Source: Oscillospiraceae bacterium (GTDB taxonomy: Bacteria > Bacillota > Clostridia > Oscillospirales > Ruminococcaceae). From it: 9,839 nt of DNA. Of this stretch, positions 5,981-9,839 are shown piece by piece. A program made the translations under genes and the position numbers. Each line of letters opens with the position of its first letter. The first letter of the stretch is position 1. The DNA lies in assembly GCA_016302655.1 (NCBI GenBank), contig JAEDNF010000040.1, positions 1 through 9,839 of the forward strand, in the 5' to 3' direction. Below the pieces are notes generated by a model. It was not told the DNA's origin. It saw nothing but the letters and a program-made list of their open reading frames with translations, and made no database searches.

Positions 5981-6062
5981 CATTTAGTATGGAATTTTAT
6001 TATTTGTTTTCGGCTGTGCTTTGCAAAAGGCAGGGCAGTCTGCGGTAAAGGAGTGTCGGAAT

Positions 6063-6563
6063 GTGCGTATAATTGGTATCGATCCGGGATATGCAATAGT
6101 CGGCTTCGGTATTGTGGACTACATCGGCGGTAAATTTACCGTGCTTGACTACGGCGCTATCACCACCGACAAGGATACGCCTTTTCCACAGCGGCTGTGC
6201 GAGATATACGACGATTATTGCCTTATTCTTGACACGTGGAAACCCGATGCGCTGTCTATTGAACGCCTTTATTTCACCAACAATCAGAAGACGGGTATAG
6301 ATGTCGCACAGGCAAGAGGCATAATTATGATGGCTGCACAGCAGCGAAACATAGAGATAAACGAGTATACGCCGCTTCAGGTAAAGCAGGCTGTTGTAGG
6401 TTACGGTCAGGCGGTAAAAAAGCAGGTTCAGGAAATGACAAGGAAGATACTGAAGCTGAAAACGATACCTAAGCCCGACGATACCGCAGACGCACTTGCT
6501 ATGACGATATGTCACGGTCAGTCAAGCGGCTCGCTTATAAGAAATCTAAAGACAAATATCTGA
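6063..6563 (+). CDS. ruvC: Crossover junction endodeoxyribonuclease RuvC
   Basis: RuvC is the resolvase that nicks Holliday junctions symmetrically after RuvAB branch migration in homologous recombination and fork repair. With the GTG start at 6063 the protein is 166 residues, normal for the family. It begins MRIIGIDPG, with catalytic Asp7, followed by Glu67 in LSIERLYF and the acidic pair Asp140/Asp143 in PDDTADALAMTICH. These are the four RNase H-like active-site carboxylates. The GTG is chosen because a perfect AAAGGAG lies nine bases upstream and the IIGIDPG core then sits at the family-typical position. An upstream in-frame TTG at 6021 would add 14 residues with no family support. It is the first gene of the operon, 16 bp before ruvA. 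Presence of RuvC fits Clostridia; Bacilli use RecU instead. Confidence 0.95.
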   Translation: MRIIGIDPGYAIVGFGIVDYIGGKFTVLDYGAITTDKDTPFPQRLCEIYDDYCLILDTWKPDALSIERLYFTNNQKTGIDVAQARGIIMMAAQQRNIEINEYTPLQVKQAVVGYGQAVKKQVQEMTRKILKLKTIPKPDDTADALAMTICHGQSSGSLIRNLKTNI

Positions 6564-6579
6564 TGAAAAGAGAGAATTT

Positions 6580-7179
6580 ATGATATACAGCGTAAACGGA
6601 ACGGTTGAAGTTATCGAGCCTAATCTTGCGGTGATAGACTGCGGCGGAGTAGGCTATGCCTGCAGAACTACGGCAAACACGATATCTCAGCTGAAAATCG
6701 GCGAAAAGGCTAAACTGCTTACATATCTTGCGATAAGAGAAGATGCGGCAGAGCTGTTCGGCTTTGCGGATACCGCAGAGCTAAGCTGTTTTAAGATGCT
6801 CATATCGGTATCGGGAGTAGGACCTAAAGCGGCGCTTTCGATACTGTCGGGTATGACGCCTCAGTCATTTGCGCTGTGTGTTGCTTCGGGTGACAGCAAG
6901 ACGCTGACCAATGCGCCCGGCATAGGCAAAAAGACAGCGGAGAGAATTGTGCTGGAGCTTAAGGACAAGGTATCAAAGCAGGATGTTGCCGCAGGCGTAA
7001 AGGGTTCGCCTATACCTGTTGTTGCGGCTGCTTCAAATACCGTTGCAGAGGCGGTTTCCGCACTTATGGTACTCGGATATACCAATACGGAAGCAACAAA
7101 CGCTCTCAGCGGACTTGATCCTGCTTCTCCTGCGGATGAGCTTATCAAGGCAGGTCTTAAGAAGCTTGCAAGATTCTGA
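6580..7179 (+). CDS. ruvA: Holliday junction branch migration protein RuvA
   Basis: A 199-residue RuvA, the tetrameric DNA-binding subunit that holds the four-way junction open and loads RuvB rings. Domain I is the N-terminal OB fold (about 1-64, with VIDCGGVGYACR at 18-29 and EDAAELFGF at 54-62). Domain II carries two helix-hairpin-helix motifs, SVSGVGPKAALSIL (76-89) and NAPGIGKKTAERIVLEL (111-127). A flexible linker (about 132-150) leads to the C-terminal RuvB-binding domain III (about 152-199, EAVSALMVLGYTNTEA). Length is typical. The ATG has an AGAGA site upstream and follows ruvC by 16 bp; ruvB begins 29 bp downstream. Nothing is truncated or unusual. Confidence 0.97.
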   Translation: MIYSVNGTVEVIEPNLAVIDCGGVGYACRTTANTISQLKIGEKAKLLTYLAIREDAAELFGFADTAELSCFKMLISVSGVGPKAALSILSGMTPQSFALCVASGDSKTLTNAPGIGKKTAERIVLELKDKVSKQDVAAGVKGSPIPVVAAASNTVAEAVSALMVLGYTNTEATNALSGLDPASPADELIKAGLKKLARF

Positions 7180-7208
7180 AGCATTAACTTTGAAGGGAAA
7201 GCGTATAA

Positions 7209-8261
7209 ATGATTGAGAGAAACGATCTTTCGCATATAGAGTCGGAAGCAACGGAGCGAATCGTTGAACCCGGTTTTTCTGCGGAGGATACCGATGTTGA
7301 ATTTTCGTTAAGACCTAAAAGACTGAACGAATATATCGGTCAGGAAAAGGTAAAGGAAAATCTTCAGGTATATATAGAGGCGGCAAGACGCAGAAACGAG
7401 AGCCTTGACCATGTCCTGCTGTACGGCCCTCCCGGACTCGGCAAGACTACGCTTGCAGGCATAATCGCAAATGAGATGGGAGTCAACTTCAAGGTTACAT
7501 CGGGTCCTGCCATAGAAAAGCCGGGCGAGCTTGCGGCATTGCTCACGGGACTTCAGACAGGCGATGTGCTGTTTGTTGACGAGATACACAGACTGTCAAG
7601 ACAGGTAGAAGAGATACTTTATCCTGCGCTTGAGGACTGCGTTCTGGATATAATGATAGGAAAAGGCCCTTCGGCGCAGTCGATAAGAGTTGACCTTAAC
7701 CGTTTTACGCTTATCGGCGCTACTACAAGGGCAGGACAGCTGACAGGACCGCTTCGTGACCGTTTCGGCGTAGTTATGCGCCTTGAGCTGTATACACCCG
7801 AAGAGCTGTGCAATATCGTTATGCGCTCTGCGGTAATACTGTCGATACCCTGCGACAAGGGCGGAGCTATGGAAATTGCAAAGAGGTCAAGAGGTACTCC
7901 CCGTATAGCAAACCGCCTGTTAAAGCGTGTCCGTGACTTTGCCGAAGTTATGGGCAACGGAAAGATAACAAAAGAAATGGCGGATATTGCGCTGAGCAGG
8001 CTTGAGATCGATAAGCTGGGACTTGACAGCCTTGACAAGCGCTTCTTAACAATGATAATAAACGGCTACAACGGAGGGCCTGTCGGACTTGAAACGCTTG
8101 CTTCGGCTCTGGGAGAAGAGTCGGTTACTCTTGAGGATGTATGCGAGCCGTATCTTATGCAGCTCGGTTTTATATCAAGGACTCCCAGAGGCAGATGTGC
8201 GACTGAGCTTGCGTATAAGCATCTCGGAATTATCCGTGACGGACAACAGCGTTTTGATTGA
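7209..8261 (+). CDS. ruvB: Holliday junction branch migration DNA helicase RuvB
   Basis: A 350-residue AAA+ motor that forms hexameric rings and pumps DNA through the RuvA-bound junction. Visible motifs: [12 protein letters not shown] (35-45), Walker [10 protein letters not shown] (73-81), Walker B LFVDEIH (121-127, Asp124/Glu125), sensor 1 LIGATTRAG (168-176), arginine-finger segment GPLRDRFG (180-187), and sensor 2 [18 protein letters not shown] (228-245). A C-terminal winged helix follows (about 278-350, with [18 protein letters not shown] and RTPRGR). Complete and of normal length. The ATG follows an AAGGGAAAG site. It sits third in the operon after ruvA; glmM begins 41 bp after its stop. 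Confidence 0.98.
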   Translation: MIERNDLSHIESEATERIVEPGFSAEDTDVEFSLRPKRLNEYIGQEKVKENLQVYIEAARRRNESLDHVLLYGPPGLGKTTLAGIIANEMGVNFKVTSGPAIEKPGELAALLTGLQTGDVLFVDEIHRLSRQVEEILYPALEDCVLDIMIGKGPSAQSIRVDLNRFTLIGATTRAGQLTGPLRDRFGVVMRLELYTPEELCNIVMRSAVILSIPCDKGGAMEIAKRSRGTPRIANRLLKRVRDFAEVMGNGKITKEMADIALSRLEIDKLGLDSLDKRFLTMIINGYNGGPVGLETLASALGEESVTLEDVCEPYLMQLGFISRTPRGRCATELAYKHLGIIRDGQQRFD

Positions 8262-8302
8262 TTTTACTGTGTTTGGAGATTAATAAGGAAGGTTTTAGGT
8301 TT

Positions 8303-9658
8303 ATGGGCAGATTATTCGGAACAGACGGTGCAAGAGGTGTCGCCGTTACCGAGCTTACCTGCGAGCTTGCAATGAATATAGGCAGGGCGGCGGCGCTGGT
8401 GCTGACAAAGCAGAAGACGCACAACGGCAACGCAAGGATACTTATAGGAAAAGATACAAGAATTTCTTCGGATATACTTGAGGCGGCACTTATAGCCGGA
8501 ATAACCTCAGTAGGAGCAGATGTCGAACTGCTCGGCGTAGTTCCTACCCCTGCTGTTGCTTATCTTGTCAGATATTATGAGGCAGACGCTGGCGTTATGA
8601 TATCGGCGTCGCACAACAGCGTAGAGTATAACGGCATCAAGCTGTTCTCGTCAACAGGCTTCAAGCTCCCCGACGAGGTAGAAAACGAGATAGAAGCGCT
8701 GATACTTGATACTCCCGAAAAGATGGAGCTTGTTGACGGCGGCAGAGTGGGCAGGGTAAAGACTCTGTACGGTGCAGTAAGCGAATATAACGAGCATCTG
8801 CAGTCAACGGTCAAAGGAAAGTTTCAGGGACTGCTTGTTGCTATTGACTGTGCAAACGGCAGTGCAAGCGCAACGGCTGAGTCGCTGTTCTATAAATTCG
8901 GCGCAGAGTTTATCTATATAAACGATAAGCCCGACGGACTCAATATCAATGACAACTGCGGCTCAACCCATATGGAACAGCTTGTAGAGCTTGTCAAGAA
9001 GCGTGGATGCGATGTGGGCTTTGCTTTTGACGGTGACGCAGACAGATGCCTTGCGGTGGATGAAAAAGGCAACATAATAGACGGCGACAAGCTGATAGCC
9101 ATACTGTCACGCTATATGAAGGAAATGGGTACTCTTAAGAACAATGCCGCAGTAGTTACGGTCATGAGCAATCTCGGTTTCCATCAGTTTATGAATTCAA
9201 ATAAGATAGATACCGTATGCACAAAGGTCGGTGACAGATATGTGCTTGAGGAGATGCTAAGCAGCGGATATAATATCGGCGGTGAGCAGTCGGGACATAT
9301 CATATTCCTCGACCACGCCACGACGGGCGACGGACAGCTTACGGCGGTACAGGTGCTGGAGCTTCTCTCAAAGTGCAAAAGACCGCTGTCACAGCTTGTA
9401 TGCGATATACCCGATTTCCCTCAGCTGCTTGTTAATGTAAGGATCACCGAAGACAAAAAGGGACTGTGGGACAAGACAGAAAAGATAACTTCCGTAATTG
9501 CTAAGGCTGAGCAGGCTATGGGCGAAGACGGCAGGATACTTGTAAGAGAAAGCGGAACAGAGCCGCTTGTAAGAGTTATGATAGAGGGAAAAGATGAAAA
9601 CGCTGTCAGCTACTGGACTAATCTCATTGCGGATACGGTAAGAGAGTGCCTTTGCTGA
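8303..9658 (+). CDS. glmM: Phosphoglucosamine mutase GlmM
   Basis: GlmM converts glucosamine-6-phosphate to glucosamine-1-phosphate, a cytosolic step toward UDP-GlcNAc for peptidoglycan. The protein is 451 residues from the ATG at 8303, starting MGRLFGTDGARG as the family does. Motifs in order: phosphoserine loop SASHNS with catalytic Ser103, metal-binding loop AFDGDADRC with Asp243/245/247, sugar-binding loop GGEQSGHI (327-334), and phosphate-binding loop RESGTEPLVRVM (415-426). All four alpha-D-phosphohexomutase loops are intact. I chose the 8303 ATG over an upstream in-frame ATG at 8258, which would overlap ruvB and add 15 residues lacking family similarity; AAGGAAGG lies about ten bases before 8303. 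It is co-directional with ruvCAB and probably shares their promoter. The link to DNA repair is positional only. Confidence 0.97.
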   Translation: MGRLFGTDGARGVAVTELTCELAMNIGRAAALVLTKQKTHNGNARILIGKDTRISSDILEAALIAGITSVGADVELLGVVPTPAVAYLVRYYEADAGVMISASHNSVEYNGIKLFSSTGFKLPDEVENEIEALILDTPEKMELVDGGRVGRVKTLYGAVSEYNEHLQSTVKGKFQGLLVAIDCANGSASATAESLFYKFGAEFIYINDKPDGLNINDNCGSTHMEQLVELVKKRGCDVGFAFDGDADRCLAVDEKGNIIDGDKLIAILSRYMKEMGTLKNNAAVVTVMSNLGFHQFMNSNKIDTVCTKVGDRYVLEEMLSSGYNIGGEQSGHIIFLDHATTGDGQLTAVQVLELLSKCKRPLSQLVCDIPDFPQLLVNVRITEDKKGLWDKTEKITSVIAKAEQAMGEDGRILVRESGTEPLVRVMIEGKDENAVSYWTNLIADTVRECLC

Positions 9659-9671
9659 CAAGAGGAGAAAT

Positions 9672-9839
9672 ATGGCTAAGATAGAAGCGGAGTTACACGG
9701 AAGCTTTGATATGATACTGATGGATCTTAACAATGCGGTAATGTCCGGCAGTACGAGCGCAACGCTTGAAGAAAGCACGGACATTATTGAAGAAGGAGTC
9801 CGCTGTTCCATCCGTGCGTATGAGCGTTACAGCTATTTC
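9672..9839 (+). CDS. Small conserved protein, possibly DUF6054 (C-terminus cut by window edge)
   Basis: The first 56 residues of a gene that runs off the right edge. It begins at an ATG 13 bp after the glmM stop, with AGGAGAAAT immediately upstream, a strong ribosome site. The protein starts MAKIEAELHGSFDMILMDL and continues with an acidic middle part and EEGVRCSIRAYERYSYF. The arrangement of a short N-terminal strand, a helix (FDMILMDLNNAVMSG) and the 'VRC.IR.YERYS' strand reminds me of the clostridial DUF6054 family, about 115 residues. That is a recollection from sequence pattern, not a verified match. No signal peptide or membrane segment is visible. Probably co-transcribed with glmM. Function unknown. 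Confidence 0.75.
   Translation, partial: MAKIEAELHGSFDMILMDLNNAVMSGSTSATLEESTDIIEEGVRCSIRAYERYSYF

Noticed and set aside
6861..7235. A 124-codon minus-strand open frame opposite ruvA
   Set aside because: Antisense to the conserved RuvA domains; low-complexity Ser/Ala-rich translation typical of a shadow frame.
8262..8302. Possible separate promoter for glmM in the short gap after ruvB
   Set aside because: TTGATT-like hexamers occur but no acceptable -10 at proper spacing; read-through from the ruvC promoter is simpler.

Overview
The window looks like chromosomal core sequence from an anaerobic, gut-type member of the Clostridia (Oscillospiraceae/Ruminococcaceae-like). This is inferred from the clostridial ruvC-ruvA-ruvB order, the DUF896 and NusG-II/Gx-transporter families, strong Shine-Dalgarno sites, extended -10 sigma-A promoters and moderate GC. 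I see no rRNA, tRNA, CRISPR array, insertion sequence or phage gene. Twelve protein genes are supported (ten complete, two cut by the window ends), plus one doubtful small ORF.

Left part, minus strand (1-2525). A MIF/tautomerase-family gene runs off the left edge and has its own near-consensus promoter at 254-282. Upstream of it lies a two-component pair: an OmpR-family response regulator (1854-2525), then a membrane sensor histidine kinase (292-1797). A perfect 10-bp hairpin sits between these two genes.

The 257-bp gap at 2526-2782 holds a strong intrinsic terminator pointing leftwards, only 37 bp before the regulator's start codon. It also holds a possible 32-codon plus-strand ORF.

Middle part, minus strand (2783-5860). 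This is a five-gene operon read from a clear promoter at 5887-5915: a lipoprotein ApbE flavin transferase, a membrane-anchored NusG-domain-II protein, a Gx-family membrane protein, a DUF896 protein, and a cytosolic protein that looks like a PAS-containing histidine kinase stripped of its catalytic motifs. The first three form a recognisable extracytosolic flavinylation / extracellular-electron-transfer type module (EetA/EetB/FmnB-like). No flavinylated acceptor protein or dedicated NADH dehydrogenase is present in the window.

Right part, plus strand (6063-9839). A divergent promoter at 5952-5980 (extended -10) drives ruvC, ruvA, ruvB, then glmM and a partial small protein that may be DUF6054. 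RuvA and RuvB branch-migrate Holliday junctions and RuvC cleaves them. GlmM makes glucosamine-1-phosphate for cell-wall precursors. Gene spacing is tight and I see no terminator inside this run.

Nothing here is clearly an undescribed system. The most noteworthy items are the flavinylation module with its appended degenerate kinase and the RNA structures around the two-component genes.
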